DNA of 64,000 nt, taken from assembly GCA_950295325.1 (NCBI GenBank), contig OX485805.1, positions 56,816,758 to 56,880,757 of the forward strand. Direction: 5' to 3'. The notes beneath the pieces were generated by a model, which was given only the letters and a program-made list of their open reading frames with translations, did no database searches and had not been told where the DNA came from. Shown piece after piece: positions 29,042 to 41,010 of this stretch; within the stretch, counting starts at the first letter, position 1; each line of letters begins with the position of its first letter. The translations under genes were made by a program, and so were the position numbers. The stretch is from Polytrichum commune. Taxonomy: Eukaryota > Streptophyta > Polytrichopsida > Polytrichales > Polytrichaceae.

Positions 29042-32000
29042 GACTAAGAAAGGTGGTCTTGGTGTCTAGATGATAAGATCATGGAAGACTCTTCAAAATG
29101 GAGTCTTTGCTTGGGAAATAACAAAGAAACCTTGAAGGATATTTCCTCATTTTGACACAGATTGACGTGCGTTTTTATACAATTTGTATACAATGGAAAA
29201 GGCATTGATGGTGGTGTTGGGGTGGGGGCTAGGTAGGGAATGGGCAATTTTCCTTTTTCCTTTTTATGTAAAGGGAAAGGGGTTATGAAATGGGAAAAAT
29301 CAAAATCATTTTTTAAATCAATGCCAATATGTGCAATTAGGTTGCCCCACTCTAACTTATCGACATTCCACACTATTTCGAATATTTATCACCATAATAA
29401 CATACTACATGATCAAATTTATATTGTGGTTTTAATACAAACACGTAAATGAAGTTATAAGTTCTTGTAATATGATTTTGACACAGCCTGATCATTTTCA
29501 CATGTAAATTAGACAACATGATTGCATTGATACCATTGTACATTTCTTTCACGATTCATAATTCATATGCACGGCTGCTAAGGTTATCTCAATACAACGT
29601 TCTTGGCTTTCAAAATGCGATGCCTACTTATCAATTAAGTACTCAAGCAACCCGATCACAATTCTCCAAGCTATAAAACCCTTATGTACTTGTGCATAAT
29701 CACAATTCTAATGAGCCCTAAACATAGTAGAGATCCGTACAATCCTCTCATAGGTAATGTTTGGGGGATTGGGGGGGGGGGGGGGTTGTAAGTAACTTAT
29801 GAACCAATGTCGATAGGCCCCTAGGGCCACGAAAAAGGTGTAAGTTACTCCTCGGAGTTGGGTGGTAGGAAATGGCTTGGCGTAGCTTATTGCTCACTCA
29901 TGTTAAATATTGTCAAACACATGTCGCTAGCTTATAAATTGAGTGTGTTGGAAATCACAACAAGAATCTTCTTCATTTGTTAAGGTGCTTTTTGGGGGCG
30001 CACAACGCAAGCTCTAGAAGAGCATTCTATGCAATTGTGGGCCAAAAAAAACACCTTTACTCTACTATGTGCAAGTTTTTGGCATGGACCAACTAACCTC
30101 GTGTCTTTGTTTCCACGCGTTCAAAAAGAAAGGCCCATGGTGGTATCTTTATTCCGGAAGATGAGGCGGGTCTCATTTTCTACCAACAAAGGTCAAATTG
30201 GACTTTATAAGAACATTAGCATCTTTACATCAATAATGAAAAAAAAAGCATTATGCAACTCAAAATAGTAGGTGACACTAAATACAATGTTTAGGGTTTC
30301 AAAGTTGTCAATGTCATGTCCATATGTATTTAGAGTATGTTTTTAGTCCAAAATGGGAAGCATTCTCATTATTAGTAGCATTTGAACTTAACATATGATA
30401 GTCAGCCAAATACCGTAGTTCTCTAGCAACTTAAGCAAGAAATAATTAATTTTAAAGATGCCTAAATTTATGGAAAATAAATTTTTATAGTGTCCAAAAA
30501 AAGAACAACATTCAATTAGTGTCTAAAATCATAATAATGTAAGTGACACTCACTGGAATCCAACAAGGTAGCATCAAATAACTTCAAGAATGTCTTCACG
30601 CAACATCAACCTCACTCGTGGTCTAAAAACAATACAAGTATGAATTCACTCTATAAGTCATGTTGACACGCTACCATAAAAATGGGAATGAATTTCTAAC
30701 TTATTTTGAAGTATTTTTTTAATATGTCCAATCTTAGAATATTATATTATGGGTTGCCTAACTTACTTTCATACTTTAATTAATTATCAGGCATAAAGGT
30801 GCCCAAGTTGCTAGAGAGCTACGGTAGGAATTTGGAATCTTGCTCGAGCAAGATGGAATTTGGATTCAAATATGGGACCCCAAGGACATTCAAAGTGGTT
30901 TGGCCCAAGGAAAAATATAAAACTTGTGCTCAAAGAATGTTGCATGGGTCCCAAACCATCCTCTTTCACGATCATGCTTGACCCTTGAATAGAGTTTTTG
31001 GGAGGGCCAGGGAAAACATGGTAGAGAGCTTTTATTGGGCATAGGAATTTTGAGGGATAGTACTCTTGACACTCAACAACTTGAGACGTTAATGACATAT
31101 AGTGATGACTTTTGCATGTAGGGTCTATTGAGACCGTTTCAACATGCAAGGTTATTCTAGGTTGTGAAAGCATAGTTTATGCACATGCTAAAGTTAAGGG
31201 GCGGCCTTCATGAGGAATATACATGTATCAATACCTTATCAATTTAGACACGTTGTTTGCCAAGTTAATTTTCTTGTCATTTTCATCGTCTCGAAAAAAT
31301 TCACATGTTCCAACCAACCATTGTGTGAAACATGCAACCTTCAGTCTATTCACCACCATGATCTTAACACTTCATCCATATATTAAACTTTTCTAAAAAA
31401 TCATAAAAATTTGATGGCATTAATAAACTCTTAAGTAGTTTTGAAATCGAAATAAGATGAAATTCTTGCTGGAAAACACGTCATGCGAGGATGAGAAAAA
31501 ACTTGAAACCGTGTTACGATCTCCTTGTTTATACAATACATAAGATTCATCTCCGAGAAGTCACATTTGAAAGCCAACTTCAAATCATGCCTTCATACCA
31601 TTTTATGTTTTCAATGATACGTCTTTGATATGAAGTCCAATTTTAGATTTGAAATGACAATCTTTCGTTGTTTGCAATAAGGTAACCGCATGAAACCTTT
31701 TTTTTGAACTGATCCAATGGCCGAAATGTCTATGGAGTTGAAAGTGCCCACAATAGACCGCCACACATATTTGAAGTAAACATATTCATTCAATACTTGG
31801 AGGGAATCCAAAATTAACCCAAAAAAACAAAAACAAAAACAAAACAAAGCAAAACAAAACTTAACTTCCATTAATGATCTAATGATTCCAAAGGCAATCT
31901 CATCATCATGGCCAAGTGGTGATGATTCCCGAGACCCAAAGAAGAAAGAACCACTGACGCACACTTTCATACACAAGACTATTTGAACGGTTCAAGGCCT

Positions 32001-32229
32001 CCCTTCAATAAATGCATGATCATTGAATCTACTTAGTGCCCACTTATATATCTCACACGACATTTATGAGCCAACTTTTTTAACCCTCGAAGGGTCTAGG
32101 GAATCATCATCATCATCAGTGTATGACCTAAATCATATACCTAACTTCAAGCTCACACCACTTCTTTGCGACCTCACAATTTTTTTAAACCACGTTATTG
32201 TTTTTATTTATGTGTCATGTTGACAGTAA
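29042..32229. other. No gene recognised; contains one element-end fragment
   Basis: AT-rich sequence. Around 30,250-30,295 AATAGTAGGTGACACTAAAT and following bases resemble the right end of the type C element at 16,200-16,422, so a fragment of that family is present. No coding stretch was recognised. Confidence 0.45.
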
Positions 32230-32232
32230 TAA

Positions 32233-32624
32233 GGGCCGGTTCACATTTGGGTCCCGAGTCCCAAGTCCCATTCATGTTACCAAGTCCCAACATGGAGGCC
32301 AAGTCCCAACTTCCGAGCCTCAAGGAACCATTAAAATAAGGTTAACTAACATTAAAGTCAGGCATGGCTTATTTTATGCAGAAGTATTTGTGGGACTTGG
32401 GTTGAGAGTTGGGTCTAGCTTTTTGGCTTGACCCCACTTGCAACACAAGTCCCAAAGCTTCACGTCCAAACGTGTTGTGATGTAGGCATCCATGTCACAG
32501 TTGGGACTTAGGATTTGGGGTCATGTGTGAAGTGGTAAGTTCCAATTTCCATGTTCTCAACAATTGAGATTGCACGGATTGACCTCAAGTGACTTGGGAC
32601 TTGGGACCCCGTGTGAACTGGCCA
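32233..32624. mobile_element. PIF/Harbinger-type MITE, GGGCCGGTTCACA family, copy 1
   Basis: Left GGGCCGGTTCACA, right reverse complemented TGGCCAGTTCACA. TAA flanks both sides (32,230-32,232 and 32,625-32,627). 392 bp, non-coding. Subterminal AAGTCCCAA / TTGGGACTT motifs are repeated several times near both ends. It is homologous along its length to 50,799-51,176. Confidence 0.88.
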
Positions 32625-32670
32625 TAAGTAAATCACCTATTTACAAGGAGAAATCAGAGATACAATCATA

Positions 32671-32944
32671 TGGGATGTTGATGATATAGACAACATATGG
32701 AATTGACGAATGAGTTGATATCCTATGAGTTCATTTGTAGCATATTCAATCAAAAATGAAAGCATGTTGTTCAAGTACATGTTTTCGACGTCAACGATAT
32801 AATTACATGGGATGTTGATGAAATGGACAACATATGTAATTGTTGAATGAGTTGATATCAAATGAGTTCATTTGTAACATGATCGATTAAAAATGGAAGC
32901 AAGCCATTCAAATACAATTTTTTTGTGCACTTCGAGGTTCAAAG
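32671..32944. repeat. Two-copy tandem repeat, 137-bp period
   Basis: TGGGATGTTGATGA at 32,671 and 32,808, followed in both copies by GACAACATATG, GAATGAGTTGATATC and GAGTTCATTTGTA. The minus-strand frame across it simply repeats itself. Confidence 0.8.
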
Positions 32945-32949
32945 TGGAT

Positions 32950-35575
32950 GTGTATCATAAAGCGACCAAGGTATCAATCATGATTGTCGAATTCGCCTTA
33001 TCCTCGAACCACCGTGGTCACCTATAGGCCTCTAAACATCTTCAATCGATTGTTGACAATGCTAAAGGCTCCGTGATTAATAGTGGATGCAATAAGCCAT
33101 TCTTGCTTGTGGTTGAGCTCCAAGCTTCTCACATGCCTCAATATTGGCCAACCTTACACATTTGAGCATATTCCGTGCATCCAAAAATTTGAGGCAATAA
33201 GTGATGAACAATAACATCGTTGTGAAAATCATGGATGTAAGCGACAAGGAAGTCTTCAATTGTGAACTCTAAAGGGTTCAATTCATCCACAACATAGTCA
33301 AAATACCAAACCGTATGAATTGATACATGGCACAATACGGTTAATGAATTATACTGCTACATTGTGGTCAAAAGAAAGAAGAAAGAAAGACTTCAAAGTT
33401 GCCACAGGTAAGAATTATGGTGTTGCTTCATCTTCAAGCTTGCATCATTATATAGGTAAAGCATATAGAAATTGACTCTTGCATTTGACCAAAGCATATA
33501 GTGTGTGAAATGGAATTTGTTTTCACATATGATTGCTATGACATAACATCAATTTGAAAATCCAAATCCTAAGTCACCCATAGTATGCCACAAAACACAA
33601 AATAGTAGCCTAGTTTTATAGAAATGTGACAAGAATGATTATCATCAAAGTGTCGTCATTCATTCAAGCAACATGTGCATACTATATAGGAGAAAATGTA
33701 TTTGCAGTAGATGCCATAGGTTCACATGGAGCCGTACGGTCATGAATTTTACAACAACAAAATTGGGCATGTATCTTTATTACAACCACAAAAAGTTGCA
33801 CATAAAGATGTCTGAATCGTTGTCAACATGCACTAAACTATTCAAATAAAATGGGGAGCAAATGTACCATGTATTCAACGAACATGGGCATTATGGGATA
33901 ACAACAAGAAAACAACAAAATAAAATATTAACAAACAAGAGGTCCATATCTAGGTTACTAATACAATTCATGAATGAGGGTGTCATGCCGGCTGCTAGAA
34001 CATATTGGGAATTCCACTCTCAACCCATTGCTTTAAACACAAAGTTCCTCTAAATAGTCAAAGTTGTCGCTATGCTTATACCATAGACAAGTAGCCTACT
34101 TGTCAAACTCTATTGGTGACTCCCCCAACTCCTTGCGAACGCCACTCCCATGAGTCCATCCATTGAGGACCACTTCTCACGCATGCCTCCAATTGAGGTA
34201 TGCATTACACCAACTTTGCCGCACCCCAATCTTACCAACTCCTTGACTTCAATAGCTTCAGATGGGCAATGCATTGTTGATTTCAAAAGCCTTATGCTTA
34301 ACACCACAATTTTATGAGAGCCTTAGAGCTAAAGTGCTTAAACTCAAACAATGATGTGTCATGCCTCGCCAAAATCGAGTTAAGGAGGAAACTTCCAGTT
34401 TCACGTTGTGTTGGCTCCCCTAAGGGATTTGTAATGAAAAACTTAAATACATTGAAGAGATTTGTGGAGTGTTATTATTAGATTGGTTAGGACCTTTTGA
34501 AACATGCATGCACTCATTCTGTTGAACCGGGTTGGACCTGAAAGTGAAGTGCAATACTAAGCTCTTCAAAGCTTTTTGATGCAATGTTTTGACTTGAAAA
34601 TCTATATCATGGACAAAAGGTGTGTTCTTTGACTAGTAATTTGGAGAGAACAAGTTTGCTTATTAATATCACTATGTTCAAGATCTAAGTTGATAACCAA
34701 CTTGCTTGTCCTTTCTAATTTATTCAAATGAGTCTCAAATAGATATTATGCTCAATCTCCAACGCATTTGAGCCCACTATCACTAACATTTGTTTTTGGA
34801 CCAACCATTTGTATTTACAAACTAACTCCATATGAAAATGTGTTAAGATGGAAAATCTCTTCATTCTAGCATAACACACACACCGTTTTTTTAAATATAT
34901 AGCTATGCTAATCCTTTTTCTCAAACATATAACTTAGATAATCTAGCATATTAGACATGGTAGTAGTCACCCCAAGAAAATCATATCCAACATTAAGTAT
35001 TGTGTATGGAAGGACTCATTGTCCTATCGAAGTAATTTGGAATCCTCAAAGGGCAGCTCCATAAGGAACTTAACATTACCATATTCACAAAGTTGAATAT
35101 AACATCACAAAGCCTATACATTCCATTACCTATCTTTAAAGTGGAAGTTGTTTGTAGTCCTAGGAGTTGCCCTTAAATAAATAAATAAATAAACCCATGA
35201 AACTTCTATGCAATGACTAGCCAAATGGGTGCCTCGCTCCACACATGTGGCCATAGATATTACACAAATTATTATAAGAAAATCCCAATAGCAAAAATTT
35301 AGGGTCACCCCACCCGTTTGTTCACCCTTGAACATAAAATGAACAATACATGTACTGAGTATTATTCATCTCGCAAGTGTAATTCAACGTAAGTGAAAAC
35401 GATTCTTCCACAGATCCCAATACCAGAGATACTACAACACCCTACTGTTGAGAAATGTTATGAAAGATTCTCTTTTTCAACAAATTAATTTCACGATGGT
35501 TCATGAAACAAACGTGTAAGACATGCTCAAACGACACAAATATGGTACACTAGTTCCACATACTCTTGGAAAACG
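32950..35575. other. No gene recognised
   Basis: AT-rich intergenic sequence. A minus-strand stretch at 33,077-33,335 has mildly coding-like composition (ANIEACEKLGAQPQARMAYC) but no start, domain or splice context, and is at most an old remnant. Confidence 0.4.
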
Positions 35576-35908
35576 ATGGCAAGGGACGGCAACCTTTTTG
35601 TGTTGGGTTTTCACTTTGTCGTCGATAAATTGGTGGTCACCATGCCTTGCGAGAAATTGTCGTTGCGTGTACGCAGTGAAAGTGTCTATCAACATGTCGA
35701 AGCTTCTTTAGGCAAAGTAGCGAAGAAGCAAGCAAGGGAGATCTTGTCAAGGTCTTTGAAACCACTCACTTGTGTCAAGGGCCACTTCACACACGAGCCC
35801 AAAGCGGTGACCGTGAAATTGGTGAGAGCCCAAAAGAAAGTGTCCAACGGCCGTCCCAAGACCCCTTCAAAATCACGTAGTGTGGTCACGGATTCTCAAG
35901 TAGAGTGA
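35576..35908 (+). other. Unassigned 110-codon ORF running into a MITE
   Basis: An ATG-started frame (MARDGNLFVLGFHFVVDKLV) with balanced composition. From 35,779 the frame lies in the GGGCCACTTCACAC-type element, so its last ~43 codons are element sequence, not original coding. No domain is recognised. It may be a fragment of a lost gene cut by the insertion, or chance. Confidence 0.25.
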
Positions 35909-36267
35909 CCGGGTCCTCAATCAAATGCTATTTCAGTGAATTTTTTTATTTATGCGTGTTCTCATGCATGATAAAAATAGAATATATCAATGGTTGTGAG
36001 CGTTCGGAGTGCCATGGTCTCCCGGTTTTGTGTTAGGCCTACCTCCAAGAGGTGGTTTATGAAAATAATCCAAGTGACCATGAAACATGATCCATTCCAT
36101 GCCTTGTAGGAGTCCATGTAGACTCTACATCCGTCTTGCATTCACAAACTTTGTTGGTCCCTCAAGCGTAGTGTGAAGCGAACTTGGACCGGCTCCACCT
36201 TTTCCACCAATGAGAGTGCTTGAAGTGTAATGGTCACGGGCTCTCAGTCTCGTGTGTGAAGTGGCCA
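35779..36267. mobile_element. PIF/Harbinger-type MITE, GGGCCACTTCACAC family, copy 2
   Basis: Left GGGCCACTTCACACACGAG, right reverse complemented TGGCCACTTCACACACGAGA. Flanks are CAA and TAA, one change from a perfect duplication. The interior matches copies 1 and 3, including CTACCTCCAAGAGGTGG at the central hairpin. 489 bp, non-coding. Confidence 0.85.
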
Positions 36268-36465
36268 TAAGATCATCAAACCCTGCAAACAAACAATACC
36301 ATTACAAATTAAGCAGCCAGATTATGCTCATACAAACTGTGAAAAGATAACAACTCCCATTATAGTGGTTTTTTTTTCAATTTTTTTCAATTTTTAGGGG
36401 GGGGGGGGTAATTATCATATTGGTTATAAGGAATGTAATGACAGTCCAAGTATACTTTACAATAA

Positions 36466-36981
36466 AGGGGCCACTTTACACTAGTAGAGCTTGAGGCCCC
36501 GTGACCATCGACAATCTAATATCTATCATTTGTGGGAAGTTTCGACCCGCCCCGCTTCACTTTATACTAGAGCTTGAAATCCCAGAGAAGCAAGGACATT
36601 TTAATGGTTGAAAAAACAATATGGAGGCTACATGACATACAATTACTGTTTTATAAGTGTTTCATGACATGTTGGAGTTTTCTTCAAGCTCAATTCAAAG
36701 AGGTGGGTCTAACACATGCTCAAGAGATCATGATACTTTAAAACCTCAAAACTCTTTATTTATCATAATAAACATTGTTGAAAGTCCCAAATAAACAGGA
36801 TGTTGGGAGAAATACAACATTTGGTTGAAGGTCTATCGGCGTAAGTATATCTTTACACTACACTTGAAGGCCCATGACCACGCAATTTTCAATTTAAAAA
36901 TTTCAGGCTATGGCCTTTGGACGAGTTTCAGGGACCCTTAAAACATCATGGTCATTGCCCTAGCCATAGTGTGAAGTGACC
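36466..36981. mobile_element. PIF/Harbinger-type MITE, GGGCCACTTCACAC family, copy 3
   Basis: Left AGGGGCCACTTTACAC, right reverse complemented GGTCACTTCACACTATGG. TAA flanks both sides (36,463-36,465 and 36,982-36,984). It retains AAAGAGGTGGGTCTAACACA from the centre. 516 bp, more diverged than copies 1 and 2. Confidence 0.75.
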
Positions 36982-36984
36982 TAA

Positions 36985-39775
36985 CTCTACCATGAACCAA
37001 AGTATATGTCCTCTATTGTGATCAATATGCAATCCAACTCCCATGTGGTTGAAAGAGTTGTTTTTGTATAAATTAGATGAAATGCTCCTAGAAAAAGAAA
37101 TTTCATAAAGTTTGTCCAATTTTGGCGGTCCCCATTCAAGAAAATTCTCCTCCTTTAGAAACCAATCTTTAAACTTGGGTTCAATTTTGAGATTAAAAGT
37201 AGAACCCATTTAAGGGGCATTTTGAGCCCTAGGTTTCTTGAACCTTGTCCCTAATAAAAAAATCACCCTTGTACTTCATCCCTAGAAAATATTCACCTCA
37301 CATTTCACTTGCACAAGAGTAGAACGGGATCAATCTATGTACATATTGAAGTGAACATCTTTGTATCTTCTTTACAATGAGTATAACATAGTTGAAAATC
37401 ACTCAACACCTTCTTGAGATTGAAAAACTCGCTGTCAAATTTTAGAAGAAAAAAAAAACCATTATTGTAAAGCTTCCGAGGAAAAACAAATAAAACAACA
37501 CAACTTTCCCAATAGATTACAAACTATACAAAAGTTGTCCTTTTTTGGCCATGAAAAATATTCGTGTGCAATTTGGAACCACATATACGGAAACAAAAAC
37601 AAAGTAAACATAAACAACCAAAAAGGGAGAGAAAAAAGAGGAGAACAATGCATCATGCGTCATGAAGCCCCTCTTTCCGATTATATTTCATCATATTTTT
37701 TTATTTTTTATTTTTTTGCAATTGTGAAGTCCAATAGCACACCCATATAAGTTTATTGCTTATTTGTACCGAATCCACTTTGTCACAAAAACTCGGCACT
37801 CATTGACTCTAGTTTCGGTGTTGATTTTGCTTACAATAGAAATCCCGGGCTGTACATTCCAATGAGTGATTTCACCCTTCCATATGGGGCGTTGTGATAT
37901 GCACCCTTGGATTAGTTGTGCTGAAATGATCCCCCAAAAAAATTCATGTGCCCGTGAATCTAGAAAATTATGAACATGCCAACTACCTAGTTGACGGATG
38001 TGGTCAATCCGTGCCATCTAGACAAAGTTTGTACCACTAATATCCTTTTAAGATGTGATTCTAGAGTGGTATTGGGAGTACCAACTGAAGGAGAAGGAGA
38101 GCCATTGGTATATTACCCTAATATTGGCAGATCAAATGATTGCAATTGAATCATGGCATGGGCATAGGATTTGGCGAATATCATCTTTTGCTTTCGGGCC
38201 CAAGTGGGTGCTCCGCATGTTGCCACGTATAATGAGCCCAACTACGAATCACGCCTAACAACAATCATTGGTGGAAACGTAAACATGTGCAAATAGAACT
38301 TATATTTGTTCACCGTGTTCTAGAATGGAACTCAAAAGTTTCACAAAGTTATGTAGTCTTATGATAGAAGAAAAATAAATTTTTTAAGTCCAATTTATCT
38401 TTTAGTCAGTGACACAAGTTTAGAGAGCGCTTGGTTTTTCAAATGTGGGGTATAAACCCCTCTTTTGGTGACTCTACGGTTAACCCTCATGCTTACCAAC
38501 TTTGGTTTTTGTGATGTTGCATTCACAAGTGAAATTTTTTTTTACATACGAGAAGGACGAATAGTGGGTTTTGAGCAATGTTGGTTCCTTACCAAGTTTC
38601 TAGTATAAGTCATGATGCTTACAAAATACTCGAGAGGATCTATTACACATGGTATGAATTTTGTTAGACAAACTTTTGTTTCATGATTACAGTTAAGAAC
38701 AATCATTAGTTGGTTTTCCATCTCAATCATTTGTTAACTGGTCATGATATCAACTTTTGAGTCATTCAATTACGAATCATTGCCTATGGTATCTTAATAT
38801 CATGTGATTGATGGTCACATCATATTAAAAAAGTCTACATTGACTCTTTTGATCAAAGGTATCTTATTTTTGGGGATCTGCACTACAATTATTTATTTAT
38901 TTATTTATTGTGGCAAACATCAATAGTAGTTGAATTTGAAGAACCTAGACCCACAAATACTCATGATCTATAATTGTACAATAAGAGGATCAGTAAGCAT
39001 CCACAACATGTATAACCGGCCAACAATGGCTTAATGTGCATACATGCTATACCCATTTGAGTGCGTGCACATTGTCTAACTATGATAATGGGATGGAATT
39101 GTTTTTGTTGAGATTGTTTCTTGAGATTCAATCTTTAGTGAAAGTATTTGTTCAATCATTTAGATATAGAATTCATTTCAAAAAAAATCTTTCTATTAAC
39201 ATTGAATCCTTTTAGTATAGAATAGTCCATATTGTGATAGAAATATACATAGATCTACAATATTTGGCAATTCATGACACTTGAACAAAAGGGCCACTAC
39301 TTTTTCTTCCACGTCAATTGCATGGAATGAATGTGTACACCTCTCTACGTAGGTAATTTGAGAGAAGAAATTAGAGTTTCTATTACTATTAATGTCTACA
39401 TAGTCACCTCTACTTCCAACACATACTCCCCTTCAAAAATTATCCCGTAATTATTTCAAGAAAGTACATATCGTAGTTCAATAAAACCAAGTAAACTCTA
39501 CATTTCTACTTGACCTCCCTCCTCCTCTTGGTTCTCCCCCCCCCCCCTCAAAAAGAAAAAAGAAAAAAGAATACACTCCATTCCATCGTGGTCCCTTCCT
39601 TCCTCTCTCTCCCTTCCTTACGTTAGGCCTTCCATAGTCCTTCGACCCCTACCCTTGTATTCATTTGTGTTCATTGAAGCCCTAGTCAACTTCCAAATCA
39701 TGACTATGTGTTCTAAGAAAAAAACAAAGGCATGCACAAAGCAATAACACAACCAAGGAATATGAGACACATACA
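36985..39775. other. No gene recognised
   Basis: AT-rich sequence. Simple repeats occur, e.g. ATTT units near 38,890-38,910 and a C run near 39,536-39,547. No coding or RNA genes recognised. Confidence 0.45.
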
Positions 39776-40605
39776 ACTATTTCATTATTAATGATGTTTA
39801 GTGTTGCTAGCCTAATTGTTGCCACTTACCCTATTTGTGAGGCCTATGACTAGATTACACTACTAGTCAACATGTTGATTATTGGTGTGACCCCGTGAGG
39901 CTTGGCATTGATATGCTCAATAATTTAATGTGGTCTATGTCTAGGTTACACCAGTGGTCAACAAAGTTGCACATTTGATGAAAGCATGTGATACTTGGTA
40001 ATGGTATGCTCACTAGTTCCTTTCTCTTGCATTTTGAAACATAAAACTATCATGTCAAGTACTATGATATGCTACAATTAATTTCATAACATGAAAACTT
40101 GTTATACACGTCAAATAACTACACTAAATATGATATTTGGTGTCACCCATTCTAATTGTCTTGCTCAATACTAATTGTAAATTGCAGTATAGTGTCACCA
40201 CCACTAAATGTTAACCCAACATTGTTTGTCATTCCTTGTAAAAAATTTGGGAGATTGAAAATTTACAGTGTTGCAATTACTATCACTTACCAAGTGGTTT
40301 TTCATCCAAATTTCAATCATCCATGACAACATTTCATCGCGATCAACTGACAAGAGAAGGTAGGGTTTTGGCTAACGGATGAACTCATCCATGACAATAC
40401 TTGTTCACTCATTCATAAGGAGTGTCATATGAAAAGTTACCATAGTGACATAAAATACCATATGACTCTAAACATCATATTTTGCGTACTTTATATTGAC
40501 AAATAACATGATGTTGACAACTAACGGACATGCCATTCCTAGGTGACTACAAAATTCAACCCTTTGCAAATAATGTATGTGACACTACATACCAATACCT
40601 ATAGT
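39776..40605. mobile_element. Inverted-repeat element type B copy 2, interrupted
   Basis: The outer parts (39,776-40,117 and 40,491-40,605) follow the order of the intact type B element at 24,091-24,564: GGTTACA, TGACACTTGG-like and GTATGCTCA blocks, CTCTTGCATACTAAA-like, and finally AATGTATGTGACACTACATA. A type A element fills the gap. Confidence 0.7.
40118..40490 (+). mobile_element. Inverted-repeat element type A copy 2, nested in type B
   Basis: Left ACTACACTAAATATGATATT, right reverse complemented AGTACGCAAAATATGATGTT. Its interior (TGTCTTGCTCAATACTAATT, CATTCCTTGTAAAA, CATCCATGACAACATTTCAT) matches 51,993-52,390 closely and 11,223-11,613 in reverse. 373 bp, non-coding. Confidence 0.78.
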
Positions 40606-40849
40606 GTTGACAAAACAATAAACATAGTGATAGTCATCAAACGATTGACCACGAGGCAATGTAATTTTCAAAGCCCATGAACAAGGGCACTATGAATAAA
40701 CTAACGGTTGACCTCAACCTTTGAATTAATTTCCCAACCTTCCTTGCCTCTTAAGTCTCTTCTTCTATCTCCTACCATTGGTCACTTCACTACATTGTTT
40801 TTAGTATAGCACCATAACCCCCTGGCCCAACTAATAAGGAGTGTTGGTT

Positions 40850-41010
40850 TGTCTGAGATGACCCTAAACTACTGGATGATAATGGAAAGGTACCCAAACG
40901 GAAACAAAGTGGTTGGTGGTTCGATCCCAGGCCGTGAAATCGTCTCTCCACTTGACGGAACACTAGCCAGGTGGTCAAGCGCCTCATGTGTTCCCTAAAA
41001 AACAAACAAA
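40850..41010 (+). repeat. tRNA-derived SINE-like fragment
   Basis: GGTGGTTCGATCCCAGG near 40,915-40,931 is a strong B-box-like motif in GC-richer sequence than its flanks. The A box is unclear and no tail is defined. One copy; low certainty. Confidence 0.3.
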
